Assembly (NCBI RefSeq): GCF_002950945.1
Contig: NZ_CP012673.1
Coordinates: 744,001 to 808,000 of the forward strand
Direction: 5' to 3'
Length of the DNA stretch: 64,000 bases
Source of the DNA: Sorangium cellulosum
GTDB lineage: Bacteria > Myxococcota_A > Polyangia > Polyangiales > Polyangiaceae
Part shown: positions 17,361-24,584 of the stretch, in pieces
Position numbering within the stretch: position 1 is the first letter of the stretch
Layout of the letters: each line of letters opens with the position of its first letter
Made by a program: the position numbers and the translations under genes
Notes under the pieces: model-generated
What the model was told of the DNA's origin: nothing
The model's input: the letters and a program-made list of their open reading frames with translations, nothing else
Database searches by the model: none

Positions 17361-20300
17361 CTACCCCGGCTCCGCGCCGTCGCCGCCCACGCTGAAGTAC
17401 TCGCTTCGGTCGAGCCCGCTCCCGCCGTCCTCGAAGAGGAGCAGGTGCGCCAGCACGACCTCATCGAGCCGCCGCCAGTACCAGGCCGGATCCATGGCGA
17501 TCCGCGCGCGGCGCGCCGCGATCAGCGCCGCGCCCTCGACCTCGTCGTGCTCGCGCGCGGCCGCCCCGCGCCGCCGCGCGGCGGCCGCGCCGGCGGGCGG
17601 CGGCGCGAGCGACGCGTGTTCCCACTGGTCCTCGGCGATGCCGGCCGCGTGCGCCACGAAGTGCACGAACACGTGCAGGCGGCCGTCGCCGGGCGCGTCG
17701 CCGGCGTCGCGCTTCTGCACGACCCGCCGGTGGAGCCCCCGCTCGAGCGAGAGGAACGCGCCGGCGTACGAGCCCGTGCAGCGGAGGAGCACGCTGCGGA
17801 ACCCGCGCTTCGGCTGCTCGAGCGCGCCGAGCACGTCGCGCGGGGCGCGCGGCGGGCCCCACCGCCGGCTCGCCGGCCACGCGCCGTCGCCGGGCCCCGG
17901 GCGGTCGCCGTCGATGTGCAGCGTCGCGTTCCAGCCCCGCCTCGGGAGCTCCTCGAGCAGCGGCGCGAGCCACCGCTCGAACGCGCCCGCGTCGAGCTCC
18001 TCCAGGATCAACGTGATCGCGTCGCGCCGCGGCTCCGTCGCGACGAGCGCGCGCGGCAGCACCCGGCGGACCCCCTCCCACGCGGCGCGCGCCTCGCCCG
18101 CGAGCTCCCGCACCTCCTCGCCCTCGAGCAGCGCCATCATCGCGAGCTCCTCGACCTCGTGCATCTCCTCCTGCGCGCGGGACAGCTGCCCCCAGATCTC
18201 GCTCAGCCGGTGGTGCTCGGCCTGCAGCGCCGCGGTGTCCTGCTCCATGCGGCGGTCGCGCGACGGCGCGTCCCCGAGGCTCAGCTGGGTCAGCAGGAAG
18301 TCGATCTGCTCCCGGAGCTGCTCGACGGGCGCGAGGCCCATCCACTGGTCCACCTCGCGCCGGAGAGCGCCGACCTGCTCGACGCCGAACGCCTGCTGCG
18401 CCGCCCGCGCCGCGCGCCGCCGCCGCGCCACGAGCCGGAGCGCCGGCGTCTCCGCGCGCGCGAGGGCGGCGCCCTCGGCGGGCAGGTCCGGCTCGCCGGC
18501 CTCGGTGACCCACACCGTGAGCTCCCGCGCCTCGCCGCCGAGCTTCGCGAGCAGCCGCGCGAGCGGCGCCGCGAGGTGCTCCTCGAGGTGGCGCCGGAGC
18601 GCCCGCGCGCCGTACGCCGGCGCGTGGCCGTCCTCCGCGAGCCGCGCGAGCGCCCGCTCCGAGACCTCCAGGGCGACGCCCGCCTCGGACAGCCCGCGCC
18701 GCTGGCCCAGGCGCTGCGCCGTGAGGCGCGCGACCTCGGTCAGCTCCGCGCGGGTCAAGGACCGGAACGGCACCACGCGGTCGATGCGGTTCACGAACTC
18801 CTGCCGGAACGCGCCCGCCACGACGCGCTGGTAGTGCGCCTCGTCGAGCGCGGCCCGCTCCTCCGGGGGCGCCGCGGCGTGCGCCCCTGCGGCGCCCGCG
18901 AACCCCGCCTGCGCGCGCCGCTCCGCCGCGCCGAGGTTCGAGGTCATGATCACGATCGCGTTGTGGAAGTAAGCCGTGCGGCCGCGCGCGTCGGAGAGGC
19001 GGCCCTCGCCGAGCACCTGGAGCAGCAGATCGAACACCGCCCGGTGCGCCTTCTCGATCTCGTCGAGCAGGAGCACGCAGAACGGCTGCTCGCGCACGCG
19101 CTGGGTGAGCAGCCCGCCCGCGCCGTCCGTCCCGCGGATCAGCCGATCGGCCGCGCCCTCGCTCGCGAACTCGCTCATGTCGAAGCGCGACAGCCGATCG
19201 GGAGAGCCGAAGAGCAGGGCCGCGAGCGCGCGCGCGAGCTCCGTCTTGCCGACGCCCGTCGGCCCCACGAACAGGAGCGCCGCGAGCGGCTTGTCGGGCG
19301 GCGAGAGCCCCGCCTTCACCACCGCGATCGTCTCGGCGAGCGCGCGCACCGCCCGCTCCTGACCGACGACGCTCGCGCCGAGATCGCGCGCGACGCGGTC
19401 CACGCGGAGCGGGAGATCGTCGCGCAGGAGGAACGCGGGCATGCCGGTGCGCATCGAGAAGAGCTCGTGGAGGTCGCCCCGCCCGAGCGTCACCGGCTCG
19501 CCCTGCGAGGTCCGCTCGCGCTCGTGCACGGTGCGCAGGTCCTCGTAGAGGCGGACCGCCTTGCCCGGGAAGGCGGTGTAGGGGAGGTAGCGCTCCGCGA
19601 GATCCACGAGCGCCGTCAGCGCGTCGTCCGCGACCGAGGGGCGGTGCGGCTCGACGCGGGCGTCGTGCGCGGCGCGCTCGGCGAGCGCCCTCCGGGCGTC
19701 GCGCGCCGTGAGCGGCTCGACCCGGATGCGGCTCAGGCCGGCGAAGAAGGCCCAGTGCCGCCCCTCGAGCGCGTCGAGCCGATCGTCCCGGAGCTCGCCG
19801 ACGACGCGCACCCGCCCCTCGTCGAGGTAGGGCCGCATCGCGCCCGGCAGGTCGACGTGGCCGCCCTCGACGCGCTCGGCCAGGACGTCGTCGAGGTTCT
19901 CGAAGTAGAGCACCGCGTCGAGCGCGGCGGCGGCCTCCATCACCTCGTGGATCCGCTCCTGCCACTGCCCGAGCCCGCTCATGCCCGCGATGAGCTGCGC
20001 GCCCGAGGTCGCGTAGACGAGCCGCGTCTGGCGGGCGACGTAGGCCTGCATGAGCGCCGTCTTCCCGGCGTGCTCCGGGCCGACGAGCAGCACACCGAGC
20101 CGCGGCGCGCCGTCGAGCAGCGCGGCGAGCCGCGCGAGCTCCGCGTCGCGGCACACGAGCGGCGGCCGCGCGGCCGGGCTCCGCTGCGCCGCCACGTGCA
20201 GCGGCGTCGCGACCGAGACGAGCGTGTCCACGGCCTTCTTCCGCCGCGCGCGCTCCGCGAGGGACACGCCGCGCTGGCCGTGCCCGCCCGTGCGCTCGGG

Positions 20301-20972
20301 CTCGGGCAGCGGCGCGCGCAGCACCTCGAGGCGGTGCCCGCTCCCCGGCAGGAGCCCCATGTGCTCCCACGACGACAGCGGCTCCGCGGCCAGGATCCGG
20401 CGCACCTCCTGCCGGATCGCCGGCGCGATCGGCTCACCCGCCTCGACGTAGAACGTGTGCCCGAGGCCCGGCACGAGCACCCAGGCGTCGCGCTCGCCGC
20501 CCGCGGCGTCGCGCGCCGGCGGCGCCGCCGCGGGCGGCGAGTGCGACGCCGCCGCCGGCGGCTTCCGCGCGGGCCGCTCGCCGGCGGGCACGACGACGCA
20601 GGGGAAGGTCACCGGCACCTCGCTCCGCAGCTTGCGCGGCAGGTCGTCGCGCGGGACGGGGACGTCCACGGAGAGGAGCTCCGTCCCTTCCGGGAACGAG
20701 AGCCGGGAGATCGCGTCGGGCTCCGCGCGCGCCGCGTGCTCGCGCAGGAAGAGCTGCTGCTCGACGAGCACGTCCTCCTCGCGGCCGAAGCTCGCGGCGT
20801 CCGGCGCCGCGACGGGGAAGGCGAGGCACGCGCCGTCGAAGCGCTCGCGCACGAAGACGAGCGCCCGCGCCGTGCGCTCGCCGCGCGCCTCGGTGGCGCC
20901 GGGCTCGGTGGCGCCCGCTGTGTCCTCAGGAGCGGGCGCGGATCGCCCGTCGTCGCCGGCGCTCGTGCTCAT
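17361..20972 (-). CDS. Clp-like double AAA+ ATPase with release-factor-like (PCRF) C-terminus (copy 2)
   Basis: Paralogue of the gene at 12456, 1203 residues. The N-terminal 230 residues contain a PEGTELLSVDVPV...LPRKL...PVTFPCVVVPAG segment comparable to copy 1. AAA+ module 1 has Walker A GPEHAGKT (298-305) but a degenerate Walker B (AVLYFENLDDV). Module 2 is canonical: GPTGVGKT (570-577), LLLDEIEKAH (634-643), MTSN (676-679), FVNRID (726-731). Residues 885-975 are a coiled coil (RDRRMEQDTAALQAEHHRLSE). Next come WLAPLLEELPRRGWNATLHID and RSVLLRCTGSYAGAFLSLERGLHRR (up to about 1083), closely echoing the PCRF domain of RF1/RF2; GGQ is absent. It starts 51 bases after the cytochrome peroxidase gene. 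Confidence 0.88.
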   Translation of the reverse strand: MSTSAGDDGRSAPAPEDTAGATEPGATEARGERTARALVFVRERFDGACLAFPVAAPDAASFGREEDVLVEQQLFLREHAARAEPDAISRLSFPEGTELLSVDVPVPRDDLPRKLRSEVPVTFPCVVVPAGERPARKPPAAASHSPPAAAPPARDAAGGERDAWVLVPGLGHTFYVEAGEPIAPAIRQEVRRILAAEPLSSWEHMGLLPGSGHRLEVLRAPLPEPERTGGHGQRGVSLAERARRKKAVDTLVSVATPLHVAAQRSPAARPPLVCRDAELARLAALLDGAPRLGVLLVGPEHAGKTALMQAYVARQTRLVYATSGAQLIAGMSGLGQWQERIHEVMEAAAALDAVLYFENLDDVLAERVEGGHVDLPGAMRPYLDEGRVRVVGELRDDRLDALEGRHWAFFAGLSRIRVEPLTARDARRALAERAAHDARVEPHRPSVADDALTALVDLAERYLPYTAFPGKAVRLYEDLRTVHERERTSQGEPVTLGRGDLHELFSMRTGMPAFLLRDDLPLRVDRVARDLGASVVGQERAVRALAETIAVVKAGLSPPDKPLAALLFVGPTGVGKTELARALAALLFGSPDRLSRFDMSEFASEGAADRLIRGTDGAGGLLTQRVREQPFCVLLLDEIEKAHRAVFDLLLQVLGEGRLSDARGRTAYFHNAIVIMTSNLGAAERRAQAGFAGAAGAHAAAPPEERAALDEAHYQRVVAGAFRQEFVNRIDRVVPFRSLTRAELTEVARLTAQRLGQRRGLSEAGVALEVSERALARLAEDGHAPAYGARALRRHLEEHLAAPLARLLAKLGGEARELTVWVTEAGEPDLPAEGAALARAETPALRLVARRRRAARAAQQAFGVEQVGALRREVDQWMGLAPVEQLREQIDFLLTQLSLGDAPSRDRRMEQDTAALQAEHHRLSEIWGQLSRAQEEMHEVEELAMMALLEGEEVRELAGEARAAWEGVRRVLPRALVATEPRRDAITLILEELDAGAFERWLAPLLEELPRRGWNATLHIDGDRPGPGDGAWPASRRWGPPRAPRDVLGALEQPKRGFRSVLLRCTGSYAGAFLSLERGLHRRVVQKRDAGDAPGDGRLHVFVHFVAHAAGIAEDQWEHASLAPPPAGAAAARRRGAAAREHDEVEGAALIAARRARIAMDPAWYWRRLDEVVLAHLLLFEDGGSGLDRSEYFSVGGDGAEPG

Positions 20973-21023
20973 CCGAGAGGGCGGAGCAGACCTGATCCGC
21001 CCTCTCGGCGCAACCGGATCGGC

Positions 21024-22136
21024 TCAGGTGGGGTCGGCCTTGGGCGTGGCCGGCGTGCTCGGGGGCAGCTCGGGCTTCTTGATGTACTCGGTCGGGAGGT
21101 CGCCGGTGAGCGACTTGAGGAAGGCGACGATCGCCTTCACCTCCTCGGGCTTGGCCTCCACGCCGAGCTGGTGCCACGCCATCTTGGACACGGCGTCGTC
21201 GAGCGTCGCGAGCGAGCCGTCGTGGAAGTAGGGGAAGGTCTTCTCGATGTTCCTGAGGCTCGGGACGCGGAAGAAGAACTTGTCCTTGTCCTCCTTCGTG
21301 TGATCGAAGCGCCCGTTGTCCTTGAGGCCGGGATACTCCTTCACGAGCCCGAGCTTCTGGAACGTCGAGCCGCCCACCGCGACGCCCGTGTGGCACGTCG
21401 GGCAGCCGAGCGAGATGAACTTGTGGAACCCGGCCTTCTCCTCGGCGGAGAGGGCCTTGTCGTCGCCGTCGAGGTACTTGTCGAAGCGCGACGGCGTGAC
21501 GAGGCCGCGCTCGAACGCGCCGATCGCCTTCGCCATGTTGTCGTAGGTGATCGGGTCCTTTTCCTCGGGGAAGGCGGTCTTGAAGAGCGCGACGTACTCG
21601 GGGATGGACTTCAGCGTGGTGATGACCCGCTTCTCGTCGGGCATGGCCATCTCGACGGGGTTCAGGATAGGCCCCTTGGCCTGGTCCTCGAGCGTGGCGG
21701 CGCGGCCGTCCCAGAACTGGGCGACGTGGGGGCCCGCGTTGTAGGCAGAGGGCGAGTTGCGGCCGCCGAGCTGCCCCTTGTGGCCCGACGAGAAGGCCTT
21801 GTTGTCGACCCCGTAGTTCGAGAGGTCATGGCACGAGTTGCAGGAGATATCGTGGTTCTTCGAGAGCCGCGTCTCGTACCACAACATCCTCCCCAGGGTC
21901 ACCTTCTCATCGGTGATGGGATTCTTGTCGTAGTCGAATTTTGCCGGGAGGACCTTGAAGGACTTGACGTCGTTCGGATCGAAGACGAGGGGCTTCACGT
22001 CGCTCGTCTTCGCCGTCGTCACGGCGGGCTTCGCGGCCACAGCGGCCGGCGGGGCCTGGTTCTCCGGCGATCGGTCGCACGCGCCCAGCCCGGCGGCGAC
22101 GAGGAGGACGCAGATGAGAGATGAAGGCGAACGCAT
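21024..22136 (-). CDS. Di-haem cytochrome c peroxidase family lipoprotein
   Basis: A 370-residue MauG/CcpA-type protein that would reduce hydrogen peroxide in the periplasm using electrons from small cytochromes. The signal peptide ends at lipobox Cys20 (VAAGLGAC). Haem sites are CNSCH (99-103) and CPTCH (245-249), and the family stretches GGRNSPSAYNAGPHVAQFWDGRA and FFFRVPSLRNIEKTFPYFHDGS are present. The C-terminus has a Pro/Lys-rich tail. The ATG at 22134-22136 has an AGGAG site six bases upstream; the open frame extends further. The Clp-like gene follows with a short gap, which may be chance or an oxidative-stress operon. Confidence 0.93.
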   Translation of the reverse strand: MRSPSSLICVLLVAAGLGACDRSPENQAPPAAVAAKPAVTTAKTSDVKPLVFDPNDVKSFKVLPAKFDYDKNPITDEKVTLGRMLWYETRLSKNHDISCNSCHDLSNYGVDNKAFSSGHKGQLGGRNSPSAYNAGPHVAQFWDGRAATLEDQAKGPILNPVEMAMPDEKRVITTLKSIPEYVALFKTAFPEEKDPITYDNMAKAIGAFERGLVTPSRFDKYLDGDDKALSAEEKAGFHKFISLGCPTCHTGVAVGGSTFQKLGLVKEYPGLKDNGRFDHTKEDKDKFFFRVPSLRNIEKTFPYFHDGSLATLDDAVSKMAWHQLGVEAKPEEVKAIVAFLKSLTGDLPTEYIKKPELPPSTPATPKADPT

Positions 22137-22608
22137 GATGTCTCCTGGCTCGTGAGGACGACGTCCACGGTAAAGAGAGCTGCCCTGGCCGTCAACGCAC
22201 GTTGTCGCCGAGTCCGGCGCCTGTCGGCCGCGCTGTGCGGCCCGTCGTCGAAGGGCTCGCGGAGGGCACGTCATGGGGTGGTGCGTGTTACAGGTGTGTT
22301 GCAATTGTGGTCATCAAGGTAGCGCGATGGATGCTGAGGTGCCTCCTTCGCGCTGATCTCCCGAAGGGTGTGCATTTCCGATCTGCCGGCGTTTCCGCGT
22401 TGCTGTGGGGCCTGTTGCTGTCGCGTGACGCGCGTGGGCGTGGCATCCGAGGCGGCAGAGCTCGTTTGTCAATGAGGTTTCCGCGGCGCGCGGGGGGGCG
22501 CGGCGCGGTGCCTCCTGCGCGTTCGGGGGATCTGCAGGCTCCCCTTGCGTGCGCGGGGGGCGCTGCGCAACCCTTCCGCGCGTGTTGCCGCCAGAGGAGC
22601 CGCCGCCC
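22137..22608. other. Divergent intergenic region
   Basis: About 470 bases between the cytochrome peroxidase gene (minus) and the dehydrogenase gene (plus). The part around 22280-22400 is less GC-rich than the surroundings (GTTGCAATTGTGGTCATC and neighbours), which fits promoter DNA. I could not settle on a -35/-10 pair. No gene or repeat is evident. Confidence 0.4.
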
Positions 22609-23475
22609 GTGGGAGCGCCGCGCGAGGAGCCGCGGCGCGGGGGATCGCCGATCGACCGCGGGGTCGTGCTGATCACGGGCGCGTCGTCCGGCATCGGCCG
22701 CGCCCTGGCGCGCGAGATCGCCGGGCGCGCCAGGGCGCTCGTGCTGGTCGCGCGCCGCAAGGACCGCCTGGAGGCGCTGCGCGCCGAGCTCGTCGCGGCG
22801 CGCCCGGCGTTGACCGTGCTCGCCTACGGGTGCGATGTGGCCGATCGCGCGGCGATCGACGTGATGCTCCGCGCGGCCTCGGCCGAGGTCGGCGAGATCG
22901 ACGTCCTCGTGAACAACGCCGGCTCCGGCGACGTCGGCGTGTACGACCTCTCGGCGTGGCCGCGGGCCGAGCAGATGATCGCGCTGAACGTGACGGCCCT
23001 CGCGTACCTCACGCACCGGCTCGTCGGCCCGATGGTGTCGCGCGGTCGCGGCGCGATCGCGAACGTGAGCTCCGGCTTCGGCCTGACGTTCGGGCCGGGG
23101 ATGGCCGCGTACATCGGGACGAAGCACTTCGTCACGAGCTTTACCGAAGCCCTCCGCCTCGACCTCGCCGGTACCGGCGTGCGGGTCACGCAGGTCTGTC
23201 CGGGGCCGGTGCAGACCGAGTTCAACGAGGTGGCGGGCAACTTCACCGGCCTCGAGCCTCCGGCGCTCCTGTCGATATCCCCGGAGCGCTGCGCGCGCTC
23301 CCTCGTGCGCGCGATCGACCGGGACCGCGCGCTCGTGGTGCCCGGGGTGGTGGCGTGGCTCCTCGTGACCCTCGGCGTCCTCTGCCCGCGCTGGCTGCTC
23401 CGGCTCGCGTACCGGCCGATCGCGCGCGCGCTGCGCAGGAAGCAGCTCGCCGTGCGGGGCGCGCCGGCGCCCTGA
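22609..23475 (+). CDS. Short-chain dehydrogenase/reductase
   Basis: NAD(P)-dependent SDR-family oxidoreductase. The Rossmann motif VLITGASSGIGRALAREI, the structural NNAG (VNNAGSGDVG), the catalytic Ser in NVSSGFG and the Y-x-x-x-K in AAYIGTKHFV are all present. The C-terminal extension has a hydrophobic stretch (VVAWLLVTLGVLCPRWLLRLAY), suggesting membrane association, as in SDRs acting on lipids. The frame is open from GTG 22549, and GTG 22609 is preferred because a GAGGAG site lies nine bases upstream (288 residues). Substrate unknown. Rubredoxin follows about 190 bases downstream. Confidence 0.88.
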   Translation: MGAPREEPRRGGSPIDRGVVLITGASSGIGRALAREIAGRARALVLVARRKDRLEALRAELVAARPALTVLAYGCDVADRAAIDVMLRAASAEVGEIDVLVNNAGSGDVGVYDLSAWPRAEQMIALNVTALAYLTHRLVGPMVSRGRGAIANVSSGFGLTFGPGMAAYIGTKHFVTSFTEALRLDLAGTGVRVTQVCPGPVQTEFNEVAGNFTGLEPPALLSISPERCARSLVRAIDRDRALVVPGVVAWLLVTLGVLCPRWLLRLAYRPIARALRRKQLAVRGAPAP

Positions 23476-23661
23476 GGCGCGCCGGCGCGGTTCGCCGGGT
23501 TCAGGCGCGCTGCGAGTCGCTCCCTCGGCGCGGCGGGACGGGGCGAGTCGCCGGAGATTTCCTTGGAGCAGGGCCGGCGGCGTGGCAGGCTCGCCTGCGG
23601 CTGCATCTTCCGCCGTGGTAGCGTCTTGCGCGGCTCGCCAAGCACCTTAGGAGAACCACCG

Positions 23662-23826
23662 ATGAAGAAATATCGCTGCCTCATCTGCGGATTCATCTAC
23701 GACCCGGCGCTCGGCGATCCCGACACCGGCATCGTGCCGGGGACCGCGTTCGAGCACCTGCCGGACACGTGGATCTGCCCGGATTGCGGCGCGACCAAGG
23801 CCGACTTCGAGCCGGTCGACGAGTGA
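23662..23826 (+). CDS. Rubredoxin
   Basis: A complete 54-residue rubredoxin, [20 protein letters not shown] at the start and [18 protein letters not shown] at the end. The two Cys-x-x-Cys knuckles (CLIC, CPDC) hold one iron. It is a cytoplasmic one-electron carrier, often for peroxide or superoxide reduction or alkane hydroxylation; the partner is not in the window. A good ribosome site (TAGGAGAA) precedes the ATG. Confidence 0.97.
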   Translation: MKKYRCLICGFIYDPALGDPDTGIVPGTAFEHLPDTWICPDCGATKADFEPVDE

Positions 23827-24334
23827 AGGGCACGCTGCGGCGGCTCTCTCGAGAGAGACACGCCACGAGGCGGCACGGGGCCGGGGGCCTCCCGTCGTTG
23901 CGGATCAGGGGCGACAGCGGCCCGTCCCGCGCGCCCTGACGCGAACACCCCCGCCGGGGGCCTCCCGTCGTTGCGGACGCGAGCACCCCGGCCGGGGGCC
24001 TCCCGTCGTTGCGGAATCAAGGGCGACGGCGGGCCGTCCTGCGCGCCGTGACGCGGATACCCATCAAGCCAGCCGCCAGGCAAGTCCAGCAGGCCAGCGT
24101 TGCGGGGTCAGGTACGCCGACCACCCCGGCGGATCCAGCAGCTCGGGGCCGCCTGGTCAAACAAGCCCAGGGGAAGGCTGAACGTGGCAGACCGCAGAGT
24201 CCGCTCGGTGGATATGTCCTCTTGCGAGGGACATGCCGGAGTGGCGCTCATGCTCGTCGCTCCGGGCAACGCCCGAGACCCGAGAGCAGGAATCAAGAAG
24301 ACGATTAAGAAAGAGACTTCAGTAACTTCGAGGG
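23827..24334. other. Intergenic region with interspersed repeats
   Basis: About 500 bases between rubredoxin and tRNA-Ala. It is dominated by three copies of a 24-bp sequence and by partial longer duplications (see the repeat entry). The rest, 24100-24330, holds no convincing gene on either strand. Confidence 0.5.
23881..24015. repeat. 24-bp direct repeat x3
   Basis: An identical 24-base unit with core GGGGGCCTCCCGTCGTTGCG occurs at 23881-23904, 23954-23977 and 23992-24015. The downstream flank of copy 1 (ATCAGGGGCGACAGCGGCCC...) is repeated imperfectly after copy 3, so a longer unit of roughly 70 bases has been duplicated. Spacing is uneven, which argues against a CRISPR array. Confidence 0.85.
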
Positions 24335-24407
<73 letters not shown>

Positions 24408-24584
24408 TCGTTTTCGAGAGCGCGGACTCTACCCGCCGGGCCGCGGCTGTCAAGAGCTGATTGCGTTTTCCGTTCGACGGCCGCGTTTGCCAGGAGTTTT
24501 TGCGCGCTCGGCCTCGCCCGCGCTCCAGCTGGACGAAGCCGGCCGCAGCTGGGCGAGCCGGCCGCAGCTGGGCGAGCCGGCCGC

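Noticed and set aside
17445..22124. A 1559-codon open frame on the plus strand opposite the second Clp-like gene and the cytochrome peroxidase
   Set aside because: It is an antisense shadow produced by high GC3; the product is Arg/Glu/Leu-rich with no domain, while the minus strand encodes clear AAA+ and haem motifs.
23881..24015. CRISPR array with 24-bp repeats
   Set aside because: Only three copies, spacings of 49 and 14 bases, and flanks are duplicated rather than unique.
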